64,000 nt of DNA, taken from NCBI RefSeq assembly GCF_010500915.1, contig NZ_JAAAWP010000002.1:482449-546448 (forward strand). The letters are read 5' to 3'. The notes under the pieces are model-generated. The model saw only the letters and a program-made list of their open reading frames with translations, was not told the origin of the DNA and ran no database searches. Every line of letters begins with the position of its first letter. Position 1 is the first letter of the stretch. The translations under genes were made by a program, and so were the position numbers. This document shows positions 1-9,198 of this stretch, piece by piece. This DNA comes from Alteromonas hispanica. Its GTDB lineage: Bacteria; Pseudomonadota; Gammaproteobacteria; Enterobacterales; Alteromonadaceae.

Positions 1-1
1 G

Positions 2-631
2 CAACTGGTAATGCTGCTATTACTCAGCGTTTCTGTCGCATCCTGGACATTCATATTTCAGCGCAGTAAAGCGCTAAATGCTGCACGTACTGAAATGCGT
101 CAGTTTGAGGATAAGTTTTGGTCTGGTGCCGATTTGAACAAACTGTATCAAGAGTTATCTTCGAGAGCTCAGCTAACCGGCATGGGCAGCATCTTTTGTG
201 CAGGTTTTAAAGAGTTTGTAAGGCTGCGTAAATCTAATACGCCCACTAATGGTGTGGTTGATGGTACTTATCGAGCAATGCGCGTTTCTATGTCTCGTCA
301 AGTAGAAGAACTTGAAAGTCGTCTACCGTTTTTAGCTACAGCAGGCTCAATAAGCCCTTACATAGGTTTGTTTGGCACGGTTTGGGGGATCATGAACGCT
401 TTTATTGCTCTAGGTGAAGTTCAGCAAGCAACGCTAGCAATGGTTGCGCCTGGTATCGCTGAGGCGCTTATTGCTACTGCGATAGGTCTGTTTGCGGCTA
501 TTCCGGCGGTAATTGCTTACAATCGCTTTAGTCATCAAGTTGAAAAATTAGAAAACAGTTACGGTAATTTCATGGAGGAATTCTCTGCAATTCTTCACCG
601 CCAAGCTGCAGCTCAAGCGCAGCAAGTATAA
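2..631 (+). CDS. tolQ: TolQ, Tol-Pal proton-channel subunit (5' end outside window)
   Basis: Inner-membrane subunit of the TolQRA motor, which uses the proton gradient to drive outer-membrane constriction at division. The frame is open to the left edge, so the real start is outside the window; the ATG at 11 lies inside the first membrane helix and is not a credible start. About 209 residues are visible, roughly 20 short of the usual 230. The FEDKFWSG and GFKEFVRLR blocks, the [16 protein letters not shown] helix and the [20 protein letters not shown] helix are the family's core motifs. tolR follows after 23 nt. Identity is certain; only the N-terminus is missing. Confidence 0.97.
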   Translation, partial: QLVMLLLLSVSVASWTFIFQRSKALNAARTEMRQFEDKFWSGADLNKLYQELSSRAQLTGMGSIFCAGFKEFVRLRKSNTPTNGVVDGTYRAMRVSMSRQVEELESRLPFLATAGSISPYIGLFGTVWGIMNAFIALGEVQQATLAMVAPGIAEALIATAIGLFAAIPAVIAYNRFSHQVEKLENSYGNFMEEFSAILHRQAAAQAQQV

Positions 632-654
632 GCGTTTATAGCGGGGTCAATAAT

Positions 655-1074
655 ATGTACGTTAGAAAACGCCGTAGACCGGTTTCAGAAATCAATGTAG
701 TGCCATACATCGATGTTATGCTGGTTCTGCTTATTATCTTTATGGTAACAGCGCCCCTTATCTCTCAAGGGGTAAAAGTAGATTTACCCAAAGCAAGTGC
801 GAACCCCATTGAACAAGAAGATAATCCTCCCATTATTGCCTCGGTAGATGTGAAGGGAAGGTACTTTCTTAACGTGGGCGATGACCAGGAATCGCCTATA
901 AGCGAAGAAGAGCTTGGTGCTATTGTAAGCGCTCAGCTGGAGAAATCCCCAAATACTCCAGTAGTGGTAAAGGGAGATGGGCAGGTGGCGTACAATGAGG
1001 TCATTCAGCTTATGGTATTACTTCAACAAGCGGGCGTTCCGTCGGTCGGCCTTATGACTGATCCTGTTGAGTAG
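655..1074 (+). CDS. tolR: TolR, Tol-Pal proton-channel subunit
   Basis: ExbD/TolR-family protein that forms the Tol motor with TolQ and TolA. At 139 residues it has the normal length. A basic N-terminus (KRRRP) and the SEINVVPYIDVMLVLL motif lead into one membrane helix (about 18-37). Asp20 in that helix corresponds to the conserved protonatable aspartate of the family. The rest is periplasmic. It sits between tolQ and tolA in the standard order, and its stop codon lies 7 nt before the preferred tolA start. Confidence 0.97.
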   Translation: MYVRKRRRPVSEINVVPYIDVMLVLLIIFMVTAPLISQGVKVDLPKASANPIEQEDNPPIIASVDVKGRYFLNVGDDQESPISEEELGAIVSAQLEKSPNTPVVVKGDGQVAYNEVIQLMVLLQQAGVPSVGLMTDPVE

Positions 1075-1081
1075 GCGATGC

Positions 1082-1966
1082 ATGTCTAAACCCAGTGATC
1101 AAAAAAACACGATAAATAGAGGTGCGGCTGGCAATAATGCCAACAATGCAAATGCCAAAAGCAGCCGTACTTCTGCTAGTTCGCCGTTAAATAACGAAAA
1201 GCTAGGCCTTTACAAGTCGCTGGCGCTGCATTTTGTTGTGGCTATGGTGTTACTTATTAGCGTCAGTTTCTCTCCAGACCCTCTTCCCAGCGCGCCGAGT
1301 AACGCGCCTGTGATAGAAGCAACGTTTATTGATGCTCAGGCTATTGCCGATAAAAAGCGGGCTGCAGCGCAGGCCGAAGCTCAGGCCCGTGCGCAAGAGG
1401 CTGAGCGGCAGCGAAAAGCTGCGGCAGCGGCAGAGAGACAGCGTCAGCAGGCTTTAGCAACCAAGCGTGCCAGAGAAAAGAGGGAAGCGCAGGCTGCAGA
1501 GGCTAAAAGACAAAAAGAGCTTGAACGTTTAGCCGCGCAAAAAGAGAAAGAGCGTAAAGCAAGAGAAGCAAAAGCCAAGGCAGATGCGAAGAGAAAGGAA
1601 AAAGAAGCTGCTGAGCGCGCAGAGATGGAAAGGATTATGCAAGAGCAGCTTGCACAAGAACGTGCTGCGCAGCAACAGCGCCGTCAAAAACAGGTGCTGT
1701 CTGAAGTAGAAAGATACACTGCGCTAATTACGCAAACAATCAAACGGAATTTGTATTCAGACGATAGTTTTGACGGCAAAGAGTGTAGACTCAACATAAA
1801 ATTGGCAACAACGGGCTTCGTTACCAGTATCCGCATTCTCGGAGGTAATGACGCGTTGTGTAGGGCAGCTGAAAGTGCTGTCCGACGAGCTGATAAGCTT
1901 CCGGTATCTGATGCACCAGACGTTTACGAGCAATTAAAAGACATCAATTTAAAAGTGGAATTGTAG
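1082..1966 (+). CDS. tolA: TolA, periplasm-spanning Tol-Pal protein
   Basis: Links the TolQR motor to TolB and Pal across the periplasm. I start it at ATG 1082 (294 residues) because an AGTAGG ribosome site lies 6 nt upstream; the frame could begin earlier at a TTG overlapping tolR. It has a polar N-terminus rich in Asn and Ser, one membrane helix (about 44-61), a long Ala/Lys/Glu/Arg helical region (about 80-210) and a C-terminal globular domain with two cysteines (KECRLNIKL and DALCRAAE) that probably form the family's disulfide. The helical region is shorter than in E. coli TolA (421 residues), which is common outside the Enterobacteria. Confidence 0.94.
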   Translation: MSKPSDQKNTINRGAAGNNANNANAKSSRTSASSPLNNEKLGLYKSLALHFVVAMVLLISVSFSPDPLPSAPSNAPVIEATFIDAQAIADKKRAAAQAEAQARAQEAERQRKAAAAAERQRQQALATKRAREKREAQAAEAKRQKELERLAAQKEKERKAREAKAKADAKRKEKEAAERAEMERIMQEQLAQERAAQQQRRQKQVLSEVERYTALITQTIKRNLYSDDSFDGKECRLNIKLATTGFVTSIRILGGNDALCRAAESAVRRADKLPVSDAPDVYEQLKDINLKVEL

Positions 1967-1970
1967 CGGT

Positions 1971-3326
1971 ATGAAAAAACTTGGAATATGGATGACGGTA
2001 ATCTCGATGTTGCTTAGTGCGAAAGCCTTTGCCACGCTAGAGATTGTAATCACCGAGGGTGTTAATAGTGCAAGGCCTATTGGCATTGTTCCTTTTCAAT
2101 GGAAAGGAGAAGGAAACCCACCAGGCGATATCTCGCAAGTAGTGAGGGCTGACTTAACCCGCAGTGGTAAATTTAACCCGATAGCGGTAGACAGCATGCC
2201 GCAATACCCAAAAACAGCGCAAGAGGTGAGTTACACTGCATGGGCTAACATGGGCGTTGATACTGTGCTTGTAGGAAGTGTCGAGCAGCAAGGCGCAGAT
2301 AAATACCTTATTTCTTATCAACTAGTCGACATACTCAAAGGGCAATTAGACGGCGGTAAAGCCAAGGTTCTTAAAGACGGCAAACTTATGACCAGCAATG
2401 AGCACGTTATTGTAGCTCGTCAGGCGTCAATGAGTGGTCGCGATTTTCGTCAATATGCCCATCGTATAAGCGACATTGTGTATGAAAAGCTAACGGGAGT
2501 GCGCGGCGCATTTCTTACCAAAATTGCCTATGTGATCGTTCGCGATAGAGAAACCGTTAAAAAACCTTATCAATTGGTTATTGCAGATTATGACGGAGAA
2601 AACGAGACTCGACTGTTATCGTCACCTGAGCCTCTTATGTCGCCGGTGTGGTCGCCAGATGGTGAAAGCTTGGCGTACGTGAGTTTTGAAAATCGCAGAC
2701 CGCAGATATTTATACAGAACATTTACACCAGTGAACGCACGCGAATTACTGATTTTCCTGGGATTAATAGCAGCCCGGTGTTTTCGCCTGACGGAAAGCA
2801 GCTTGCTATGGTGCTATCGAAAGACGGTAATCCAGAGATCTACATTATGGATCTGGCCACCAAAAATTTACGTCGCATTACGCGAAACAGAGCTATCGAT
2901 ACCGAGCCGGCCTGGCTTCCAGACAGCAGTGGGTTAATTTTTAGCTCTGAACGGGGTGGTAAACCTCAGATATATAGCGTAAATTTAAATTCAAGGAAAG
3001 TAAGGCGAGTAACCTTTGTAGGTGAACAGAACCTTGGCGCAACGTTAACACCGGATGGTAAGCAGATGGTGGTGGTGAATCAGACCAATGGTAACTACCA
3101 CATTGCAAAGCAAGCGTTGGATGAAGATTCACTTCAGGTTCTTACGAGAACTTACTTAGATGAGTCGCCAAGTGTGGCGCCGAATGGAAGCATGATAATT
3201 TACAGTACCCTACATGAAGGGAAACAAGTGTTGTCACTGGTTTCTCTTGATGGGCGCTTTAAAGCTAGGTTACCAGCAGCCAATGGGCAAGTAAAATCGC
3301 CGAGTTGGTCACCATTTTTGTTCTAA
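1971..3326 (+). CDS. tolB: TolB, periplasmic beta-propeller of the Tol-Pal system
   Basis: Periplasmic protein that binds Pal and TolA. Its 451 residues include a cleavable signal peptide (about 1-21, ending AKAFA). The N-terminal domain follows ([16 protein letters not shown]), then a six-bladed propeller visible as repeated [34 protein letters not shown] and [10 protein letters not shown] strands. It begins 4 nt after tolA and is followed by pal after 39 nt, the usual order. Confidence 0.97.
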   Translation: MKKLGIWMTVISMLLSAKAFATLEIVITEGVNSARPIGIVPFQWKGEGNPPGDISQVVRADLTRSGKFNPIAVDSMPQYPKTAQEVSYTAWANMGVDTVLVGSVEQQGADKYLISYQLVDILKGQLDGGKAKVLKDGKLMTSNEHVIVARQASMSGRDFRQYAHRISDIVYEKLTGVRGAFLTKIAYVIVRDRETVKKPYQLVIADYDGENETRLLSSPEPLMSPVWSPDGESLAYVSFENRRPQIFIQNIYTSERTRITDFPGINSSPVFSPDGKQLAMVLSKDGNPEIYIMDLATKNLRRITRNRAIDTEPAWLPDSSGLIFSSERGGKPQIYSVNLNSRKVRRVTFVGEQNLGATLTPDGKQMVVVNQTNGNYHIAKQALDEDSLQVLTRTYLDESPSVAPNGSMIIYSTLHEGKQVLSLVSLDGRFKARLPAANGQVKSPSWSPFLF

Positions 3327-3365
3327 CAATTTAACGACTAAACAATAAAATTAAGGATTAGTAGG

Positions 3366-3932
3366 ATGCAAATGAATAAAGTGATGAAAAGCTTCATTAT
3401 TGCCTTGCCAGTAGTGACAATGATGGCATGTTCGTCGGGACCTAGTGAAGAAGAGATGGCGGCTGAACGCAATCGCTTAGCCCAAGAACAAGCACAGGCC
3501 GAAGCCGAAGCTCGTGAAGCTGAAGCACAGCGCGTTGAAGCAGAGGCTGCTCAGCGTATGAAGCGTCAAGAAGAAATGGTTCAGCAGGAAATGGAAGCGC
3601 TGAAAAACGAACAAACAGTTTATTTCGATTTTGACCGTGCGAGCATTAAACCAGAGTTTCAGCGTTTGTTAGACAAACATGCAACATTTCTTATCAAAAA
3701 CCCAGGTACTAATGTAACCATTGAAGGTCATACCGACAGCCGCGGTACACCTGAATACAATATCGCACTTGGTGAACGCCGTGCGCAAGCTGTTGAAACA
3801 TACCTCTTAAATGCCGGTGTGAGCAGTAGCCAAGTGTCAGTAGTGTCTTATGGTGAAGAGAAGCCAGCTGTAATGGGTTCAACTGAATATGCATTCGCGC
3901 AAAATCGTCGCGGAGTGGTTGTATACCGCTAA
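3366..3932 (+). CDS. pal: Pal, peptidoglycan-associated outer-membrane lipoprotein
   Basis: Anchors the outer membrane to peptidoglycan. It has a lipoprotein signal with a lipobox ending at Cys22 (TMMAC), a Glu/Ala-rich linker with helical character (about 28-80), and a C-terminal OmpA-like domain (about 85-188). The TIEGHTDSRGTPEYN segment carries the peptidoglycan-binding residues. At 188 residues it is slightly longer than E. coli Pal because of the linker. The stop codon overlaps the cpoB start by one base (TAATG), suggesting coupled translation. Confidence 0.97.
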   Translation: MQMNKVMKSFIIALPVVTMMACSSGPSEEEMAAERNRLAQEQAQAEAEAREAEAQRVEAEAAQRMKRQEEMVQQEMEALKNEQTVYFDFDRASIKPEFQRLLDKHATFLIKNPGTNVTIEGHTDSRGTPEYNIALGERRAQAVETYLLNAGVSSSQVSVVSYGEEKPAVMGSTEYAFAQNRRGVVVYR

Positions 3933-4711
3933 TGACTTTCATTGAGATAAATACGGCAAAGTGGAGCGTCACGCTATGTGCCGCTCTCACTGCGTTTACG
4001 GTTAGCGCGCAAGCCCCTGTTGTTAATGCAAACGGTGGTGGAGAGCTTGAGCAGCGCATTGTGGTATTAGAGCGAATTGTAAAAAGTCGCACTGAGATGC
4101 AGCACAAAATGCAAACTCAGTTAGACAATATGCAAAACGAGGTTGACCAACTTCGCGGTGCTTTAGAAGTGAATACTAATCAACTTCAAAAAGTGCTAGA
4201 GCGCCAGCGTGAACTGTATTTAGAAATAGATAAACGCGTTGAAGCACTTAAGCAAAGCGGTGCACTCACAAATGTCGATGGGTCAAACACAGCTAACGCA
4301 AGCTCGGTTTCACCTGTGGTAGCAGCTACTCCAGAAGTGGGGGAAAGTGAGGCATACGAGAGCGCCGTTAATCTTATTTTAAAATCTCGCGAGTACGACA
4401 AAGCGATCCCCGCGTTCCAAGCGTTCATACAACGCTTCCCTAATAGTGAATACGCGCCCAACGCACACTATTGGCTGGGACAGCTGCTGTTTAACAAGCA
4501 GCAGTGGAGCGATGCAAGCGAGCAGTTCAATATCGTTGTCAATCGTTTTTCTGATTCGACGAAACGACCAGACGCGCTATTAAAGCTGGGCGTCATATCA
4601 GAGCGAAATGGCGATAATGCGTCTGCTAGGCAGCTCTTTATGCAGGTCGTGAATGAGTATCCTGACTCGTCAGCGAAACGTTTAGCTGAGTCAAGGTTAA
4701 ATAACTTGTAA
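3932..4711 (+). CDS. cpoB: CpoB (YbgF), Tol-associated TPR protein
   Basis: Periplasmic protein that coordinates Tol-Pal activity with septal peptidoglycan synthesis by PBP1B. It has an N-terminal signal peptide (about 1-27, SAQA cleavage region), a short coiled coil (about 38-90) that trimerises the E. coli protein, a Ser/Thr/Asn linker, and tandem TPRs in the C-terminal half (YDKAIPAFQAFIQRFPNS, WSDASEQFNIVVNRF). It is the last gene of the tol operon, overlapping pal by 1 nt and followed by a terminator. Confidence 0.95.
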   Translation: MTFIEINTAKWSVTLCAALTAFTVSAQAPVVNANGGGELEQRIVVLERIVKSRTEMQHKMQTQLDNMQNEVDQLRGALEVNTNQLQKVLERQRELYLEIDKRVEALKQSGALTNVDGSNTANASSVSPVVAATPEVGESEAYESAVNLILKSREYDKAIPAFQAFIQRFPNSEYAPNAHYWLGQLLFNKQQWSDASEQFNIVVNRFSDSTKRPDALLKLGVISERNGDNASARQLFMQVVNEYPDSSAKRLAESRLNNL

Positions 4712-4717
4712 TAATCA

Positions 4718-4741
4718 AAGCCCCGATATGGGGCTTTTTTA
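4718..4741 (+). terminator. Rho-independent terminator of the tol-pal operon
   Basis: GCCCC and GGGGC arms with a GATAT loop are followed directly by six or more T residues, 8 nt after the cpoB stop. Flanking A and T bases extend the stem to seven pairs. Confidence 0.9.
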
Positions 4742-4956
4742 TTCTATCCGATTAATAATCTGTACCTGTTTGTTGCAGTTAAGTAACGACTATACAACAA
4801 GTAAACAACAACTCTTTGTTGTACTTATTTACCGGTTCAAATAACGATTTTTAAGTAAACTAGGCAAAGCTGGGTACAAATTCTCAGCTATTTGTTTTGA
4901 TTTTGACCGCTTAGTCGTGTTTTCGTGAAAATATCGAAATAAAAGACCATTATGGG

Positions 4957-4984
4957 TTGCGTCGGATAAAAATCTGAGTATTAT
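4957..4984 (+). promoter_or_regulatory. Promoter of the tRNA-Lys cluster
   Basis: TTGCGT, a 16-bp spacer and TATTAT, followed by a GC-rich stretch (GCCGCCG) of the kind that discriminates stringently controlled stable-RNA promoters. The first tRNA begins about 40 nt downstream. The 4742-4956 stretch before it is AT-rich and shows no gene. Confidence 0.6.
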
Positions 4985-5024
4985 ATGCCGCCGTTGCCTA
5001 GACACAGGCAACAACCGAAAAGAT

Positions 5025-5100
5025 GGGTCGTTAGCTCAGTTGGTAGAGCAGTTGACTTTTAATCAATTGGTCGCTGGTTCGAATCCAGCACGACCCACCA
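5025..5100 (+). tRNA. tRNA-Lys (UUU), copy 1
   Basis: 76-nt cloverleaf with encoded CCA. The acceptor GGGTCGT pairs with ACGACCC, the anticodon loop is CTTTTAA with anticodon TTT, and the T arm is CTGG-TTCGAAT-CCAG. It is identical to the next two copies. Confidence 0.98.
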
Positions 5101-5122
5101 CTCTTTTCAAACCACAAATGAT

Positions 5123-5198
5123 GGGTCGTTAGCTCAGTTGGTAGAGCAGTTGACTTTTAATCAATTGGTCGCTGGTTCGAATCCAGCACGACCCACCA
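5123..5198 (+). tRNA. tRNA-Lys (UUU), copy 2
   Basis: Base-for-base identical to copy 1, with anticodon TTT and encoded CCA, after a 22-nt spacer. The three copies are probably one transcript from the promoter at about 4957. Confidence 0.98.
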
Positions 5199-5232
5199 TC
5201 ATTTTGTAGTTTATAATATCGTGTCATCGGAT

Positions 5233-5308
5233 GGGTCGTTAGCTCAGTTGGTAGAGCAGTTGACTTTTAATCAATTGGTCGCTGGTTCGAATCCAGCACG
5301 ACCCACCA
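5233..5308 (+). tRNA. tRNA-Lys (UUU), copy 3
   Basis: Third identical gene, after a 34-nt spacer, with anticodon TTT and encoded CCA. No strong terminator is visible after it. A TATAAT box for nadA lies at 5462-5467. Confidence 0.98.
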
Positions 5309-5499
5309 TCTCCTCTCATTTGTTTGATCTTCGGCATTCCCATTCAAGTAAGTACTACCTATAACTTGCGATTTTAATCGGGGAACTTTCTCCTAACACA
5401 CTATGCTGATAATATTACAACTTTATGAATCATGCAGTGTGTAATTTTTATGACACTTGGGTATAATCGCAGCCCTTGTCGCAATTGAGATGTAGGTAA

Positions 5500-6555
5500 A
5501 TGTCAGTAGCATTTCGTGTGGAACAGGTTGATTACCCTTTTCCAGCAAAACCACAACCCTTATCAGAAGTACGTAAGGCCGAATTAAAGGCTGAAATTAA
5601 AGACTTACTTAAGTCTCGTAATGCCGTGCTTGTAGCGCATTATTACACCGACCATGAAATTCAGGCTTTAGCTGAAGAGACCGGCGGTTGCGTTGCCGAT
5701 TCACTTGAAATGGCGCGTTTTGGCCGCGACGCAGAAGAGCAAACACTTATTGTTGCTGGCGTGCGCTTTATGGGTGAGACGGCAAAAATCCTCAGCCCCG
5801 AGAAAACAGTGCTAATGCCAACTCTAGAGGCAACGTGTTCTTTAGACATTGGCTGCCCTGCAAAAGAATTTAGTGAGTTTTGTGACCAGCATCCAGACCA
5901 CACCGTTGTTGTGTACGCAAATACGTCTGCTGCTGTGAAAGCCCGCGCTGACTGGGTGGTTACATCAAGTATTGCGTTAGAAATTGTTGAGCACCTCGAT
6001 AGCCAAGGCAAAAAGATCATTTGGGGCCCAGACAGACACTTAGGCTCATACATTGCGAAGCAAACGGGCGCAGACATGCTCATGTGGCAGGGTGAATGTA
6101 TTGTTCACGACGAGTTTTCTGCGCAAAAACTAGCAGACATGAAAGCTCTATATCCCGATGCAGCAATTTTAGTTCATCCAGAGTCGCCAGCAAGTGTTGT
6201 AGAGATGGCCGATGCGGTTGGCTCCACAAGCCAGCTTATTAAAGCATCGCAAGAAATGGACAATGACACCTTTATTGTTGCTACCGACAAAGGCATTTTT
6301 TACAAGATGCAACAACTAGAGCCAAACAAGACGTTTATAGAGGCTCCAACGGGCGGTAACGGCGCTACGTGTAAAAGTTGTGCTCACTGTCCATGGATGG
6401 CAATGAACGGGTTAGAGGCGATTAAGGCTTCGTTAACCGAAGGTAGTGATGGACATGAAATATTTGTCAATGATTCACTTCGAACTGAAGCACTGGTTCC
6501 TCTCGATCGCATGTTAAACTTTTCTGCAGAATTAAAAGCAAAGGGCGGTCTTTAA
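5500..6555 (+). CDS. nadA: Quinolinate synthase A
   Basis: Condenses iminoaspartate with dihydroxyacetone phosphate to quinolinate in de novo NAD synthesis, using a [4Fe-4S] cluster. The 351 residues keep the three cluster ligands Cys113, Cys200 (QGECIVHDE) and Cys297 ([10 protein letters not shown]), at the same numbering as E. coli NadA. The N-terminal [11 protein letters not shown] and the ADSLEMA segment are family motifs. A TATAAT box lies 33 nt before the ATG and a purine-rich ribosome site is just upstream. nadB and nadC are not in the window. Confidence 0.97.
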   Translation: MSVAFRVEQVDYPFPAKPQPLSEVRKAELKAEIKDLLKSRNAVLVAHYYTDHEIQALAEETGGCVADSLEMARFGRDAEEQTLIVAGVRFMGETAKILSPEKTVLMPTLEATCSLDIGCPAKEFSEFCDQHPDHTVVVYANTSAAVKARADWVVTSSIALEIVEHLDSQGKKIIWGPDRHLGSYIAKQTGADMLMWQGECIVHDEFSAQKLADMKALYPDAAILVHPESPASVVEMADAVGSTSQLIKASQEMDNDTFIVATDKGIFYKMQQLEPNKTFIEAPTGGNGATCKSCAHCPWMAMNGLEAIKASLTEGSDGHEIFVNDSLRTEALVPLDRMLNFSAELKAKGGL

Positions 6556-6603
6556 CGATTAGATTGTTTTGTAAGCAATTACATACAATTTTAAAGCAAG
6601 CGC

Positions 6604-6632
6604 TTGATAAAAGCAGTGGGTTTACCTACTAT
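6604..6632 (+). promoter_or_regulatory. Probable promoter of tRNA-Ser
   Basis: TTGATA, 17-bp spacer and TACTAT, followed by the GC-rich stretch ACGCGCGC typical of stable-RNA promoters. It lies about 50 nt before the tRNA. Confidence 0.5.
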
Positions 6633-6681
6633 ACGCGCGCTCAAGGAATTTCGAAGCAGAAACGTTCTTGATAAAAAATTT

Positions 6682-6771
6682 GGAGAGGTGGCTGAGTGGC
6701 TGAAGGCGCACGCCTGGAAAGTGTGTTTAGGGTTAAACCTAACGAGGGTTCGAATCCCTCTCTCTCCGCCA
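6682..6771 (+). tRNA. tRNA-Ser (GGA)
   Basis: 90-nt class II tRNA with a long variable arm (TTTAGGG-TTAA-ACCTAA region), anticodon loop CTGGAAA with anticodon GGA, acceptor GGAGAGG pairing with TCTCTCC through one wobble, and encoded GCCA end. Confidence 0.97.
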
Positions 6772-6781
6772 AATAGCATCG

Positions 6782-6814
6782 AGGCCTTGCATGACGCAGG
6801 GCCTTGTTGTTTTT
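6782..6814 (+). terminator. Terminator of the tRNA-Ser gene
   Basis: AGGCCTTGC and GCAGGGCCT arms (nine pairs, one wobble) with an ATGAC loop, followed by a T-rich tail ending in TTTTT, 11 nt past the tRNA. Confidence 0.8.
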
Positions 6815-7093
6815 AAAGTGCACATTAATTACCAAATAAACATCAAAAAACCTCTTATCTAAACCCGCAAGTAAAGAGCCAAGCATCTTATATCAATAAA
6901 AAGTGAGACTGCGTCACGCACCTCAATTTTTATTGAAAAACTCTTCCTTCGTTTGCAACGTATACTTTCTCAAATAAGCCGAGACTTTAAATAGCTTAGC
7001 CTTTCTTCCCGCTTGCGGCGCGATGGGCTGAATTTTTTGAAATTAGTAGTCCGGTAGCTATAAGCATTTATCACATTTAAAAAGGTCATTGAC
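6815..7093. other. Intergenic stretch before nei
   Basis: With the tRNA-Ser terminator, the gene-free gap is 322 nt. It is AT-rich with no convincing ORF. Frames covering the tRNA here translate into artefact peptides. Confidence 0.5.
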
Positions 7094-7918
7094 ATGCCAG
7101 AGGGCCCAGAGATCCGTCTTGCCGCAGATAAGATTGCCAAGGTAATTGAAGGCAAACAAATAGACGATATTGAAGTGGGGTTACCACATTTACATCAAGG
7201 AGCAGAAAGACTTAAAGGACATACCGTAAGTCATGTAGAAACGAGGGGGAAGGCAATGCTGATTCACTTTAATAATCAGCTTTCTATCTACTCTCATAAC
7301 CAGCTTTACGGCGTTTGGATGACTGCTAAGCGGGGTGAAATGCCCAATACTAAACGCTCGCTAAGACTGGCGTTGCATACCGCTGAACAGAGTGCACTAT
7401 TATACAGTGCTTCAGATATTGGCATTTATCAGTTAAAAGAGCTTGATGAACATCCATTTTTGAGAAAAATAGGCCCTGACATTCTAAAGCCTAACTTAAC
7501 CTGGCAAACCATAAGAGATAGGCTACTTTCAAAGCGATTCTGCAATCGAAGCGTCAGTGCACTTTACTTAGATCAGCATTATATTGCCGGTATCGGAAAC
7601 TATCTTCGCAGCGAAATTTTGTTTGCCGCAGGCATACACCCAGATTATAAGCCAAAGCAACTCAGTGAAAAGCAGGTGGCAGAGCTTGCTAAGCAAACGT
7701 TATTAATTAGTAAGCGGGCATACGAAACAAGGGGGCACACGGTACCCAATGCGTTAGCGAAAAAACTGGCGAAGACCAAGGGCAGCTATGAAAGCGTTCG
7801 GTTTATGGCATTCAACCGTGAGGAGCAACCCTGCCGACAATGTGTTTCACCAATAGTAAAGGCGCAGCGCAACGGGCGTAGAATTTATTGGTGTGAAATC
7901 TGTCAGCCGCTGGTATAG
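7094..7918 (+). CDS. nei: Endonuclease VIII (DNA glycosylase/AP lyase)
   Basis: Removes oxidised pyrimidines from DNA and cuts the abasic site. It begins MPEGPEIR, so Pro2 (Schiff-base nucleophile) and Glu3 are in place, which fixes the start. The VETRGKAM, YSHNQLYGVW and LLYSASDI blocks follow the E. coli Nei sequence closely. The helix-two-turn-helix segment IAGIGNYLRSEILFAAGI is present, and a C-terminal zinc finger has two CxxC pairs (CRQC and CEIC). 274 residues; E. coli Nei has 263. It stands alone, convergent with the DUF1499 gene. Confidence 0.95.
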   Translation: MPEGPEIRLAADKIAKVIEGKQIDDIEVGLPHLHQGAERLKGHTVSHVETRGKAMLIHFNNQLSIYSHNQLYGVWMTAKRGEMPNTKRSLRLALHTAEQSALLYSASDIGIYQLKELDEHPFLRKIGPDILKPNLTWQTIRDRLLSKRFCNRSVSALYLDQHYIAGIGNYLRSEILFAAGIHPDYKPKQLSEKQVAELAKQTLLISKRAYETRGHTVPNALAKKLAKTKGSYESVRFMAFNREEQPCRQCVSPIVKAQRNGRRIYWCEICQPLV

Positions 7919-7935
7919 TGCGGATTCAGAGTGAA

Positions 7936-7963
7936 GGATACAGGTTGAGTAAAACCAGTATCC
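7936..7963. terminator. Hairpin between convergent nei and DUF1499 genes
   Basis: GGATAC-A-GGTT and AACC-A-GTATCC arms around a six-base loop, ten pairs with one A/A mismatch. There is no clear T run on either side, so termination is inferred from its position between converging genes. Confidence 0.4.
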
Positions 7964-7990
7964 ATCACCATTTACTTAGCCTGATTCTAC

Positions 7991-8521
7991 TTATTCGGGT
8001 TTTGCGTTCTCAAACTGCGCAGTAATGGCGTTCATGCGCTCTTTATTTACGCCTAGGTCTGAGTAGCCCAAACGAGACGCCGACCTAAAATCAATGATTG
8101 TTTTATTATCAGGTGTTGAAGACAACAAAAACTCAACATCATCCACAAAGCCAAAAAGTTTTGATGAGAACGCCGCGTGTACATAGTTATGGTTTTGCTC
8201 AATTATCGATGTGCGAGGCATGTCGCTGATAATATCAATTAATCTAACTTTTGCAGCCACTATTGAGCCGTTAAACGTTAAGGCTGGCATAGATTCACTG
8301 TCGGTACCCATACTGGTCACGCAGTTAGGCGTGCTTGGACAAGGTTTGAGTGTGCCGTTTTGAACACCTAATTCTGGTGGCGTTGAAAAACAGCCTGTTA
8401 AAAGAGACGCTGCGAATGCTAATGCTAATGCTGCGGGTATTTTCTTAAATTTTGACTCGCTTTTTACCCAATTTGTCCAATCGGGCCCGCGAGAAAAAAA
8501 TAACGTGGATCGCTGTTTCAT
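7991..8521 (-). CDS. DUF1499-family lipoprotein
   Basis: Function unknown. I start it at the internal ATG (8521) because GGGTGAAAG lies just upstream, whereas the longer frame from 8578 has no ribosome site. The 176-residue product has an unusually long N-terminal region (about 25 residues), a hydrophobic stretch and a lipobox ending at Cys44 (SLLTGC). The mature part carries the DUF1499 signature CPSTPNCVTS and the family's VHAAFSSKLFGFVDDVEFLL block. DUF1499 proteins are often near envelope or stress genes but have no settled role. Confidence 0.8.
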   Translation of the reverse strand: MKQRSTLFFSRGPDWTNWVKSESKFKKIPAALALAFAASLLTGCFSTPPELGVQNGTLKPCPSTPNCVTSMGTDSESMPALTFNGSIVAAKVRLIDIISDMPRTSIIEQNHNYVHAAFSSKLFGFVDDVEFLLSSTPDNKTIIDFRSASRLGYSDLGVNKERMNAITAQFENAKPE

Positions 8522-8678
8522 AACTTTCACCCTATAAAGATTTCGTATTTTATTTTTATTCCTATTTATTTCTAGCATAGCGTAAATGGTCTTATCTTAA
8601 TTACACTATCTACATACAAAGTAGTAGAATGCGGCGCATGTGTTTCACTGTCACTTTTTTCGTAAATTGAGTCGTAAA

Positions 8679-9059
8679 ATGAAATTATTTGTAAATCTTA
8701 TTCGTAACTTACTCGGTAGTATTATTGCCTTTTTCGATGTAATTACTCGAGGCTCTAAACTAAAGCGTTCGCCAGAAGAGCAGTCTCAGGTTATTGCTGA
8801 AAGTGAAAACCTAACTTTATATCAATTTTTTGGCTGCCCCTTCTGCATCAAAACGCGCAGAGCAATGTACAAGTATAACGTACCCGTTAAAAAGCGAAGC
8901 GTATCAGAAGGCTCTCCATATCGCGAAGAGCTTTTACAAGGAGGCGGGAAAGTGCAAACCCCATGTCTTCGCATTGAAAACAACGATGGCGTTGAATGGC
9001 TTTATGATTCGAAAGCCATTATTGGGTATATTGAAAAGCGTTTTGTAGCGGCAAAGTAA
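8679..9059 (+). CDS. Membrane-anchored glutaredoxin-like protein
   Basis: Thiol-disulfide protein with a glutaredoxin fold. Starting at ATG 8679 gives 126 residues; a GTG at 8640 would add 13 residues and has no better ribosome site. The N-terminus (about 1-24) is hydrophobic and could be a membrane anchor. The glutaredoxin domain starts at about residue 46 with the active site CPFC (Cys53, Cys56), and contains the cis-proline region VQTPCLRI and the C-terminal LYDSKAIIGYIEKRF typical of glutathione-binding folds. The substrate cannot be told. Confidence 0.8.
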   Translation: MKLFVNLIRNLLGSIIAFFDVITRGSKLKRSPEEQSQVIAESENLTLYQFFGCPFCIKTRRAMYKYNVPVKKRSVSEGSPYREELLQGGGKVQTPCLRIENNDGVEWLYDSKAIIGYIEKRFVAAK

Positions 9060-9072
9060 TACAATTAGCATA

Positions 9073-9104
9073 TGCGCCACTGGTGGCTCTTAAATGGTGG
9101 CGCA
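9073..9104 (+). terminator. Hairpin downstream of the glutaredoxin gene
   Basis: Perfect eight-base arms TGCGCCAC and GTGGCGCA with a 16-nt loop, 14 nt after the stop. It is followed only by CTTTC, so it is a weak terminator candidate. Confidence 0.35.
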
Positions 9105-9198
9105 CTTTCAGAAATAAAACGTCCTCTTTGAAAACCGCTGCGTAATAATGCAGAAGAGAGAGTATGTAGATGGTAAAGGGCAATAAAGTCTTCACACA

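Noticed and set aside
5025..5308. tRNA-Lys array as an integration hotspot
   Set aside because: The copies are intact and flanked by core genes; no integrase or partial tRNA copy is present.
6591..6886. ORFs on both strands around 6.6-6.9 kb
   Set aside because: They run through tRNA-Ser and give the usual artefact peptides (GERGIRTLV, GEVAEWLKAH).
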